Assembly (NCBI GenBank): GCA_947253735.1
Contig: CAMYAU010000014.1
Coordinates: forward strand, 1 to 19,793
Direction of reading: 5' to 3'
Length of the DNA: 19,793 bases
DNA from: an uncultured Varibaculum sp.
GTDB taxonomy: Bacteria > Actinomycetota > Actinomycetes > Actinomycetales > Actinomycetaceae
Part shown: in pieces, positions 13,852 through 19,793 of the stretch
Layout: each line of letters begins with the position of its first letter
How positions within the stretch are numbered: the stretch's first letter is position 1
Translations under genes and position numbers: made by a program
Notes under the pieces: generated by a model
The model's database searches: none
Seen by the model: the letters and a program-made list of their open reading frames with translations, nothing else
Told to the model about the DNA's origin: nothing

Positions 13852-13870
13852 ATGGAGGGAATAAAAGCAT

Positions 13871-15502
13871 ATGAGCAAGATTATTGCTTTTGATGAGGAA
13901 GCTCGTCGGGGAATGGAGCGGGGTCTAAACACCCTGGCTGACACGGTAAAGGTAACGCTGGGACCGCGTGGCCGTAACGTAGTTTTGGAAAAGAAGTGGG
14001 GAGCCCCCACCATCACCAAAGATGGCGTGTCTGTAGCCAAGGAAATTGATCTGGAAGATCCTTACGAAAAGATCGGCGCAGAGCTGGTCAAAGAAGTCGC
14101 CAAGAAGACCGATGATGTAGCTGGTGACGGCACCACTACCGCCACTGTATTGGCGCAAGCGCTGGTACGCGAGGGGCTGCGCAACGTGGTCGCCGGGGCA
14201 AACCCAATCGCCCTAAAGCGTGGCATTGACAAGTCGGTTGAGGCGGTTGTGGATCAGCTGCACGCCGATGCCAAGGAAGTCGAGACTCGTGACGAAATCG
14301 CCGCTACCGCCTCTATCTCCGCCAACGACCCCGAGATTGGGGCTTTGATTGCGGACGCCATGGAAAAGGTGGGCAACGAGGGGGTTATCACCGTTGAGGA
14401 TTCCAACTCGTTTGGTACTCACCTGGAAGTCACCGAAGGTATGCGTTTCGATAAGGGTTACATCTCTGGCTACTTCGTAACCGATGCGGATCGTCAAGAG
14501 GCAGTACTAGAAGACCCCTATATTCTGCTGGTGGAATCGAAAGTTTCCCAGATTAAGGATCTGTTGCCGCTGCTGGAAAAGGTAATGGCCACCGGCAAAC
14601 CGCTGCTGATTATTGCAGAGGACGTAGACGGGGAAGCCCTGACCACCCTGGTTCTTAACAAGATTCGCGGCACCTTCAAGACCGTTGCCGTTAAGGCTCC
14701 GGGATTTGGTGACCGTCGCAAGGCGATGCTGCAGGATATGGCGATTCTAACCGGCGGCCAAGTGATTTCGGAGACCGTGGGGCTCACCCTGGAAAATGCC
14801 GAGCTGGATATGCTGGGCAAGGCCCGCAAAGTGGTTGTCACCAAGGACGAAACCACCATTGTGGAAGGCGCGGGAGCTGCCGAAGATATCGAGGCGCGGG
14901 TAAAGCAGATTCGTCAGGAAATTGAAAATACCGAATCCGAATATGACCGCGAGAAACTGCAAGAACGCCTAGCCAAGCTGGCTGGCGGGGTAGCAGTTAT
15001 CAAGTCCGGTGCCGCCACCGAAGTAGAAATGAAAGAGCGTAAGCACCGGATCGAGGATGCGGTTCGTAACGCCAAAGCGGCTGTTGAAGAAGGTATCGTG
15101 GCCGGAGGTGGGGTTGCCCTGCTGCAGTCCGGCCTCAAGGCTTTGGACAGCTTGAAGCTCGAAGGCGATGAAGAAACCGGCTCCTCCATTGTGCGGGTGG
15201 CACTGTCTGCCCCGATGCGTCAGATTGCCGAAAATGCTGGTCTGGAAGGCTCGGTAGTAGCTGAGCGGGTAGCGCACTTGCCTGCTGGCCAGGGCCTAAA
15301 CGCGGCTACCGGTGAATACGAGGACCTGCTCAAGAGCAATATTGCTGATCCAGTCAAGGTTACTCGTTCTGCCTTGCAGAACGCGGCCTCGATTGCAGGC
15401 ATGTTCTTGACCACCGAAGCGGTAGTAGCTGATAAGCCGGAACCTCCGGCCACTGCTGGCGCCGATGATGCTGCAGCTGCCGGCATGGGTGGAATGTACT
15501 AG
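13871..15502 (+). CDS. groEL: 60-kDa chaperonin GroEL (solitary, without groES)
   Basis: 543 residues, full length. ATP-driven protein-folding chamber subunit. Seen: TLGPRGRNV 29-37, the ATP-binding loop GDGTTTA 85-91 with Asp86, the apical-domain segment EVTEGMRFDKGYISGYF (about 190-206), and EEGIVAGGGVAL at the second equatorial part. The C-terminus ends in GMGGMY, a shortened form of the usual Gly-Gly-Met tail. Start ATG 13871 follows GGAGGG by 11 nt. No groES precedes it, as for the groEL2-type genes of actinobacteria; the groES-linked copy, if any, is elsewhere. Two CIRCE operators upstream indicate HrcA repression. G/C-ending codons such as CTG, GCC and AAG are more frequent than in neighbouring genes, as expected for high expression. 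Confidence 0.98.
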   Translation: MSKIIAFDEEARRGMERGLNTLADTVKVTLGPRGRNVVLEKKWGAPTITKDGVSVAKEIDLEDPYEKIGAELVKEVAKKTDDVAGDGTTTATVLAQALVREGLRNVVAGANPIALKRGIDKSVEAVVDQLHADAKEVETRDEIAATASISANDPEIGALIADAMEKVGNEGVITVEDSNSFGTHLEVTEGMRFDKGYISGYFVTDADRQEAVLEDPYILLVESKVSQIKDLLPLLEKVMATGKPLLIIAEDVDGEALTTLVLNKIRGTFKTVAVKAPGFGDRRKAMLQDMAILTGGQVISETVGLTLENAELDMLGKARKVVVTKDETTIVEGAGAAEDIEARVKQIRQEIENTESEYDREKLQERLAKLAGGVAVIKSGAATEVEMKERKHRIEDAVRNAKAAVEEGIVAGGGVALLQSGLKALDSLKLEGDEETGSSIVRVALSAPMRQIAENAGLEGSVVAERVAHLPAGQGLNAATGEYEDLLKSNIADPVKVTRSALQNAASIAGMFLTTEAVVADKPEPPATAGADDAAAAGMGGMY

Positions 15503-15554
15503 ACCGAGCTGTAACTGCCTGGTGGTTTAACTGCTAGTGACAGTTGAAAGCAAA

Positions 15555-15588
15555 AAGCGGGGGCGAACCTTTGGGTTCGCCCCCGCTT
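15555..15588. terminator. Strong terminator between convergent groEL and the WXG100 gene
   Basis: A perfect 15-bp G/C-rich stem, 15555-15569 with 15574-15588, loop TTTG. On the - strand the stem runs directly into a T-tract (complement of 15552-15556), a classical intrinsic terminator for the WXG100 gene. On the + strand no U-tract follows, but it probably also stops groEL. Confidence 0.88.
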
Positions 15589-15600
15589 CGTCTGCCCATG

Positions 15601-15891
15601 TTATCCCGCAAACATGGCGGCGGCGCCACTTTCGGCTTCTTCGTAGCTGACAGAGACGGCGTGCAATGCCTGCCCGATGGAATCCAAGGCGGCTTCCATC
15701 TGAGATTGAGCGGCGCGCCAGCGGGTTGCGCAATCAGCAAAAGAACTGGCGGCTGCCCCGGTCCAGGATCCTTGCAGGGACTGCACCTGAGACATCATCG
15801 CGGCTGCGTCAGTGCGCAGCTGCCCGGCAATAGCGGCGACATTGGCTCCGGCTGCCGATAGCTGACCGGAATCTACATTGAACTGTGCCAT
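15601..15891 (-). CDS. WXG100 family protein (EsxA/EsxB-like)
   Basis: 96 residues, the standard length for WXG100 proteins, predicted as a helical hairpin with the turn at W43-T-G45. Residues 83-87 (YEEAE) fit the Yxxx(D/E) C-terminal signal for type VII secretion. One cysteine, C54. Start ATG 15891 has AAGGAG 8 nt upstream. The family forms dimers exported by ESX/type VII systems, but no EccC-type ATPase, membrane component or second WXG100 gene is in the window, so the partner must be elsewhere or it homodimerises. It is Ala-rich and Ser/Gln-rich. Upstream lies a long inverted repeat (15962-16009) and the degenerate HD gene; downstream is a strong terminator. Confidence 0.9.
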   Translation of the reverse strand: MAQFNVDSGQLSAAGANVAAIAGQLRTDAAAMMSQVQSLQGSWTGAAASSFADCATRWRAAQSQMEAALDSIGQALHAVSVSYEEAESGAAAMFAG

Positions 15892-15961
15892 ATTGGTTTC
15901 TCCTTAAAAAGATTGCTTGCTCGGCGGTCGCTATCAATCTAGCGGCAGAGAAACCCCAACT

Positions 15962-16009
15962 AAAGGTAAGCAATAATATCTATAGGAAATCGCAGTATTG
16001 GTTACCTTT
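15962..16009. repeat. Spaced inverted repeat upstream of the WXG100 gene
   Basis: AAAGGTAAGCAATA (15962-15975) and TATTGGTTACCTTT (15996-16009) are reverse complements at 13 of 14 positions, 20 nt apart; flanking CCCC (15954-15957) and GGGG (16010-16013) extend it across a small bulge. It could be an operator pair, or a terminator of the HD gene. The rest of the gap 15892-16060 shows no gene. Confidence 0.55.
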
Positions 16010-16060
16010 GGGGAAACTTAAACTTATTACCCTTGCGTCAATATACCTGGCAGAAAAACT

Positions 16061-17194
16061 CTAAAATTCGGTGAGCGAATCTTCATCGTCGGCAGAAGAA
16101 TACATAGTTTCTTCCACCGCTTCCTCCTCGATGTCATTCGGAGTTTCTTCCGCTTCCAAGTCTTCTTCCAAAGGTTCGGTTCGGCGGTAATCGTCATTTT
16201 TGGCAGTGACTTTTCGCATTGTCAAAGTAGAAAACTGGTCAGCCACATTTTCCATGGAGGACAACCCGTTCTCAGTATCGTTGGCGGCGCTTTCTGCTTG
16301 TAGGCGGGCGCTACGTTCCTCGATATTCTTCCTCTCGGTGGCGGAAATTTTTTCCGGGGCATTCTTCGAATAACTTGCTTTTTCTCCCTCGGATAAAATC
16401 GGTCGCCGCGCAATTGAACGCGCAGGTGCCCCCTTTATAACTACGGTCTCGGAGGTGTCTGCACCGCGTGCTTTTTCCTTGCTACGAGGACGCAGACCTG
16501 TTTTTTGATTACCGGAAGCGCCTCCAGGAATCAAAGCTGACAGTTTTGCGTACTCGCCCTCTAAATTCTGGCGCGCAGCATTCTCGTTGCCGCTGCCCAA
16601 AGGGGAACGAAAAATCGCGTCCCTTGCCAAGAGCTTCGAGATTAGCGACCGGCGTAACCGCGCATAGCGCAGTGGTTCCATAGTGTCCATTTCCGCTTGG
16701 ATTAGCTGGCAGTAACTGCGGTAATCCTGAGGAGAAGCTCCCAGATAAGACATAGAGGCATCCACGAAAACGCAAGCATCTAAATCGTCGGGCGGTGGTT
16801 GATGCCCCTCTAACATTAGAATTAGTTCTCCGACGCGAATCGCTAGTTCTTTTTGTAATCCCATCTCTAAAAGACGGGTAAGCGCAAAATCCGCCGATGC
16901 GGGATAATTCTCGTAGTTAGTGGTGTTTTTGGCGCGTGTTTGCGATTGGGTGATTACGCCGTGATACCAGGCCGCAACGGTTAAGACTGCGGGTTGTTGC
17001 GAAGTGTTTGTAAAATGATCCAAACAAGTTAATAGCCGGATCAAATGATTCTTGGTATGAAATTTACGCCCGGCAGATTGCCACATTTCTAGCAGTTTAG
17101 CCGCCTCTTGACGCAAGAGGTTGTCATCGGAGATCCCCAGTTCCCGCATAGCTTTGACGAATCCCGTCTGCAGCCAAGATGGTGCGCCTGGCAT
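16061..17194 (-). CDS. Degenerate HD-superfamily protein with long disordered acidic tail
   Basis: 377 residues from ATG 17194 (GGGGG 10 nt upstream). Residues about 30-215 follow the layout of predicted metal-dependent HD phosphohydrolases (COG4339-like): KFHTKNHL 44-51 where YHN-x2-H is expected, AAWYHGVI 74-81 where AAWFHDxV is expected, YPASADFAL 97-105 (NExxSA position), H131, VDASMSYLG 144-152 where DxDLxxLG is expected, Y158xxY161, and a final R-x2-A-x2-N-L-x-x-E helix near 208-213. The catalytic Asp of HD is Gly79, and other acidic positions are altered, so catalysis is doubtful. Residues 215-377 are charged low-complexity sequence ending in a strongly acidic stretch, probably unstructured. 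It lies 87 nt after the kinase gene on the same strand. Family call is by pattern; function unknown. Confidence 0.65.
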   Translation of the reverse strand: MPGAPSWLQTGFVKAMRELGISDDNLLRQEAAKLLEMWQSAGRKFHTKNHLIRLLTCLDHFTNTSQQPAVLTVAAWYHGVITQSQTRAKNTTNYENYPASADFALTRLLEMGLQKELAIRVGELILMLEGHQPPPDDLDACVFVDASMSYLGASPQDYRSYCQLIQAEMDTMEPLRYARLRRSLISKLLARDAIFRSPLGSGNENAARQNLEGEYAKLSALIPGGASGNQKTGLRPRSKEKARGADTSETVVIKGAPARSIARRPILSEGEKASYSKNAPEKISATERKNIEERSARLQAESAANDTENGLSSMENVADQFSTLTMRKVTAKNDDYRRTEPLEEDLEAEETPNDIEEEAVEETMYSSADDEDSLTEF

Positions 17195-17281
17195 AACTTT
17201 TGTACCCCCGACGATTGGAATGTTGACGTGGTTATCCTACGGCTAAAATCGCTATAGAGAAAATACGCTTTATAAACGCGG

Positions 17282-18934
17282 TTAGCTACCGGGTTTTTTC
17301 TTAAAAGTTTCCCGGTTGCGGGGGAGAGCGCTGGCGAAGGGGGGCTTCGCGTTACCCTTCTTGAAAAGCTTCCCGGGTTTCTTTTCTGATTTCTTAGGAG
17401 CTACTGGGGGATCAAGGGCTGGGAAAGATACTCGGATCGTGAGCCCTCCACCATCAGTAGCTAGTGCCTGGGCAGTTCCGCCATGCACGGCCGCGATGGC
17501 TGCCACGATTGAGAGCCCCAGTCCGGTTCCCCCGGTTTCCCGAGAACGCGAACCATCCCGGCGATAGAAGCGGCCAAAAATCTTATCGAGTTCTTCCTCG
17601 GGTACTCCCTCGCCGTGATCCCGCACCTCTAAAATAGCTTCGCCTGCGGAGATTCCGACGAGAATCTCTACCGGGACTTGCGTCGAGGTGTAGCGTTCCA
17701 CATTGCCGATTAGATTGGTCATTACTTGGGTTAGCTGATCGCGATCGGCTAGTACCAGCGCGGTTTCTCCCTTATCTAACTCTAAGGGGGAGCCATCTAG
17801 GTGTAGCAGGCTGGTTTCTCGCTCTGGTGATAGCGCGGTTAGATCTAAAGCACCGGCGGCAGCGATTCGATAGAGATCTACTGCCCCCATCTTTATTTTT
17901 CGCCCTTCATCCAGACGGGCTAGTTTTAGCAGGTCTTCTACTAGTATTCCCATCCGGGTGGCTTCTGACTCGATACGTCCCATAACTTCGTCTACTCGCT
18001 CCGGGGGGATCCCACCCATTTTGTAAAGCTCTCCGTAACCACGAATGGCTGCTAAGGGGGTACGTAACTCGTGGGAAGCATCGGAGACGAATTGACGTAC
18101 TTTTTGTTCGCTGCGTTGCTGGGTGACAATGGTTTCCTCAATCCGGGAAAGCATAAAATTCAGTGCCGACGCCAGAGAAAGAACCTCCCCAGAACGGACT
18201 TGGGATAGATCTATACGTTCGTGCAGGTCACCAGAGGAAATCTTTCCAGCTACCTCCTCCATTTGTCGCAGAGGACGCAGGGAGACCTGTACCAATACGT
18301 AAGCTAAAACTCCGCCAATTAAAATAATGATGATGGAGGTACCCACGACGTTAATTCCGGTGGCGGTAACGGTTTGGGTAACGGTTTGTAGGGGCAGCGC
18401 CACGATTAAAGTTCCGGTGATTTTAGACTCCCCAGCGCTGCGAACCGGCAACATGATCGCGCGCCAAGCGGAGGAAGATTCGCCTGCCACCGTGAAGGGC
18501 TTTTCCCAGGAGATGTCTCGTGATTTTTCTGCTATTGCTAAAGCCTTAGGATCCGGATGTCCAGTATCTAGAGTCGCGATTGAGGAAGTAGCTTCCGCGA
18601 CCTGCCCGGCGTAGTTGACCCTCACAAAATAGTTAGTGGGTTGATTACCTTGGAAAGTCCCTTTATCTAACAAATCCAGCAAATCGTTAGTTTTTATTCG
18701 CGAAGCGGTAGCTTTCAGATTGGAATCGATTTGTGCTGCCAGGTGGGAATGTAAAATCCCCAGCATCGCGGTTCCGGTGCTACCTAATCCTCCAGCCAGT
18801 AGCGCCATAATAATTAGTACTAAACGCCAGGTTAGCGGGATTCGTTGCCAATAGCTTCGGTGTTGCTTGTTGTCTTTAGGTGCCGGGTTATCTGCGGCCT
18901 TCTGGGCTGTTTTACCGGTTGTCGGCAAGGGCAT
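17282..18934 (-). CDS. Sensor histidine kinase (PhoR-like) of a two-component pair
   Basis: 550 residues from ATG 18934, whose A is the last base of the regulator's TAA stop (TAATG overlap), a coupled start. The frame continues upstream to 19081, but that region is the regulator's coding sequence. Seen: membrane helix about 35-58, extracytoplasmic sensor about 60-190, second helix about 193-216, HAMP domain about 217-268, HisKA box SDASHELRTP 284-293 with phospho-acceptor His288, N box with N407 and N411, G1 DHGEGV 439-444, F box FGRFYR 453-458, G2 GGTGLGLS 468-475. A Lys/Pro-rich tail (508-550) follows the ATPase domain and is unusual. The signal is unknown. The pair most resembles actinobacterial PhoPR, mainly from the regulator. 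Confidence 0.95.
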   Translation of the reverse strand: MPLPTTGKTAQKAADNPAPKDNKQHRSYWQRIPLTWRLVLIIMALLAGGLGSTGTAMLGILHSHLAAQIDSNLKATASRIKTNDLLDLLDKGTFQGNQPTNYFVRVNYAGQVAEATSSIATLDTGHPDPKALAIAEKSRDISWEKPFTVAGESSSAWRAIMLPVRSAGESKITGTLIVALPLQTVTQTVTATGINVVGTSIIIILIGGVLAYVLVQVSLRPLRQMEEVAGKISSGDLHERIDLSQVRSGEVLSLASALNFMLSRIEETIVTQQRSEQKVRQFVSDASHELRTPLAAIRGYGELYKMGGIPPERVDEVMGRIESEATRMGILVEDLLKLARLDEGRKIKMGAVDLYRIAAAGALDLTALSPERETSLLHLDGSPLELDKGETALVLADRDQLTQVMTNLIGNVERYTSTQVPVEILVGISAGEAILEVRDHGEGVPEEELDKIFGRFYRRDGSRSRETGGTGLGLSIVAAIAAVHGGTAQALATDGGGLTIRVSFPALDPPVAPKKSEKKPGKLFKKGNAKPPFASALPRNRETFKKKPGS

Positions 18935-19638
18935 TAGTGTTTCCCAGAGCGAATCATGTAACCGATACCGCGGCGGGTAGTAATAATATCCCCGCAAGAT
19001 CCGGGCACATCTAGTTTGCGGCGCAAATAGGAAATATAGGATTCCACGATGGCAGCCTCGCCGTTCCAGTCGTATTCCCATACGTGGTCAAGGATTTGGG
19101 CTTTCGAAACTACCCGTCCTTCATTGATCATCAGATAGCGCAATAGCTTGAATTCAGTAGGGGAGAGATCTATTACCTGCCCGGCACGGCGTACCTCGTG
19201 CGCGTCCTCGTCTAAAGCAATATCGGCTACCCGTATTACCGCATCTTCCCCCGCGATTCCCTGGGTGCGTCGCAAAATCGCGTTGATACGGGCGACTACT
19301 TCTTCTAGCCCGAAAGGTTTGGTTACATAGTCGTCCCCTCCTACGGTGAGTCCCTGGACCTTATCGCTCATATCGTCTTTTGCGGTTAGGAAGAGGATAG
19401 GGGTGGTGAAGCCGTTTTCGCGTAGGCGGCGGGTGACGGTGAAGCCGTCTACGTCAGGGAGCATTACATCTAACACGATTAGGTCCGGGTTGGTGGATTC
19501 GGCCTGTTTTATAGCTTCGGAGCCATTGGCGGCAGTGATAACTTCAAATCCGGTATAGCGCAAAGAGGAAGCGAGAAGATCGCGGATGTTAGGCTCGTCG
19601 TCTACCACCAGCAGTCGGGCAGTGTTTTTAGTAGTCAT
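18934..19638 (-). CDS. OmpR/PhoB-family response regulator (PhoP-like)
   Basis: 234 residues. Receiver domain 1-123 with acidic pair Asp13/Asp14, phospho-acceptor Asp57 (LIVLDVMLPD), Thr85 and Lys107 (YVTKPF); winged-helix DNA-binding domain from about 135 with LSPTEFKLLRYL 158-169, VWEYDW 186-191, VESYISYLRRKLD 198-210 and the final hairpin TTRRGIGYMI 220-229. The GGDDYVTKPFGLEEVVARI and VESYxSYLRRK segments resemble mycobacterial PhoP as I recall it, but orthology is not proved. ATG 19638 is used; no Shine-Dalgarno is seen, and AATAAT lies 6 nt upstream, so the message may be leaderless. The kinase gene overlaps its stop by one base. A palindrome at 19641-19653 abuts the start and may serve autoregulation. 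Confidence 0.96.
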   Translation of the reverse strand: MTTKNTARLLVVDDEPNIRDLLASSLRYTGFEVITAANGSEAIKQAESTNPDLIVLDVMLPDVDGFTVTRRLRENGFTTPILFLTAKDDMSDKVQGLTVGGDDYVTKPFGLEEVVARINAILRRTQGIAGEDAVIRVADIALDEDAHEVRRAGQVIDLSPTEFKLLRYLMINEGRVVSKAQILDHVWEYDWNGEAAIVESYISYLRRKLDVPGSCGDIITTRRGIGYMIRSGKH

Positions 19639-19640
19639 AA

Positions 19641-19653
19641 GGTAATTATTACC
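19641..19653. promoter_or_regulatory. Palindrome overlapping the putative -10 of the regulator gene
   Basis: GGTAATTATTACC, 6-bp arms around one base, 2 nt before the ATG. It includes AATAAT on the - strand (5/6 match to -10). A regulator bound here would block transcription initiation. Whether the adjacent regulator binds it is unknown. Confidence 0.4.
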
Positions 19654-19742
19654 CGAAAAACTGGATGGTAGCTGAATGGATTCTGGATACGGGGTGGGTG
19701 AAAGCTTAGGGTGCTCGGGTGTTAATCCGTTCCGTCGGCAGG

Positions 19743-19748
19743 TAGAAT
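19743..19748 (+). promoter_or_regulatory. Possible -10 of the gene starting at 19786
   Basis: TAGAAT, 5/6 to consensus, 37 nt before the GTG start. The -35 region (around 19720) is poor. The 147-nt gap 19639-19785 thus appears to be a divergent promoter region. Confidence 0.35.
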
Positions 19749-19785
19749 CAAGCCAGCAACAAAAAGATAACCTGAGGGAAATAGC

Positions 19786-19793
19786 GTGAATAA
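19786..19793 (+). CDS. Start of an unidentified + strand gene (cut by window edge)
   Basis: GTG AAT AA at the very end of the window, preceded by GAGGG (19774-19778) at 7 nt spacing, which is a good ribosome-binding site. Only two full codons are visible, so the product cannot be guessed. Confidence 0.4.

Noticed and set aside
15544..15861. 105-codon + strand frame opposite the WXG100 gene.
   Set aside because: It starts inside the terminator stem and mirrors the Ala-rich WXG100 codons; the WXG100 protein has family motifs and a ribosome site.
15601..17194. A type VII secretion locus.
   Set aside because: Only one WXG100 gene is present; no EccC/EssC ATPase, mycosin or membrane component is seen in the window.
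18937..19081. Upstream extension of the histidine kinase frame (49 extra residues).
   Set aside because: It lies wholly inside the response-regulator gene in another frame, and the extra residues do not look like a kinase N-terminus. ATG 18934 at the TAATG overlap is the natural start.
1..19793. tRNA genes, CRISPR arrays, insertion sequences, att sites.
   Set aside because: No cloverleaf, regularly spaced repeats, transposase or integrase were seen in any gap. Gaps between genes are short; the longest (13562-13870) is explained by a terminator, CIRCE sites and the groEL leader.

Overview
The window looks like chromosomal DNA from an actinobacterium of intermediate G+C, most likely in or near the Actinomycetaceae. 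The family and genus are inferred from protein flavour, not from a marker comparison. Signs for this are the actinobacterial-type malate dehydrogenase, paired LytR-CpsA-Psr (LCP) proteins with a solo LytR_C protein, a WXG100 protein, a groEL without groES under CIRCE control, a PhoP/PhoR-like two-component pair, many GTG/TTG starts and several start codons that suggest leaderless mRNA. I see no tRNA, rRNA, CRISPR array, transposase or phage gene.

Layout. (1) 1-4739, + strand: the 3' end of metG, an Asp-box (sialidase-like) protein without a signal peptide, and pcrA/uvrD, spaced 20-25 nt apart like an operon. It ends at a perfect 17-bp hairpin shared with convergent mdh. (2) 4881-6132: mdh (-) and an upstream region holding three palindromes, one of them a hairpin in the mdh leader. 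(3) 6133-9242: a two-gene unit on the - strand (secreted seven-blade RCC1 protein, then a GtrA-like membrane protein) divergent from galE (+). (4) 9268-12842: a terminator and a - strand unit, ung then two LCP ligases. (5) 12947-15502, + strand: a solo LytR_C (VirR-like) protein, then groEL behind two tandem CIRCE operators. (6) 15555-17194, - strand: an orphan WXG100 protein downstream of a degenerate HD-superfamily protein with an acidic tail. (7) 17282-19638, - strand: a PhoP/PhoR-like response regulator and histidine kinase overlapping by one base. A new + strand gene starts in the last 8 bases.

Much of the middle (GtrA, galE, two LCPs, LytR_C, secreted RCC1 protein) fits synthesis and attachment of surface glycopolymers. 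This is inference from gene content. metG, pcrA, mdh, ung and groEL are housekeeping genes. The most unusual parts are the Asp-box protein that appears to lack sialidase catalytic residues, the RCC1 propeller with one C-x9-C pair per blade, the HD protein with a broken HD motif, the double CIRCE, and the recurring TANNNT hexamer about 6 nt before start codons.
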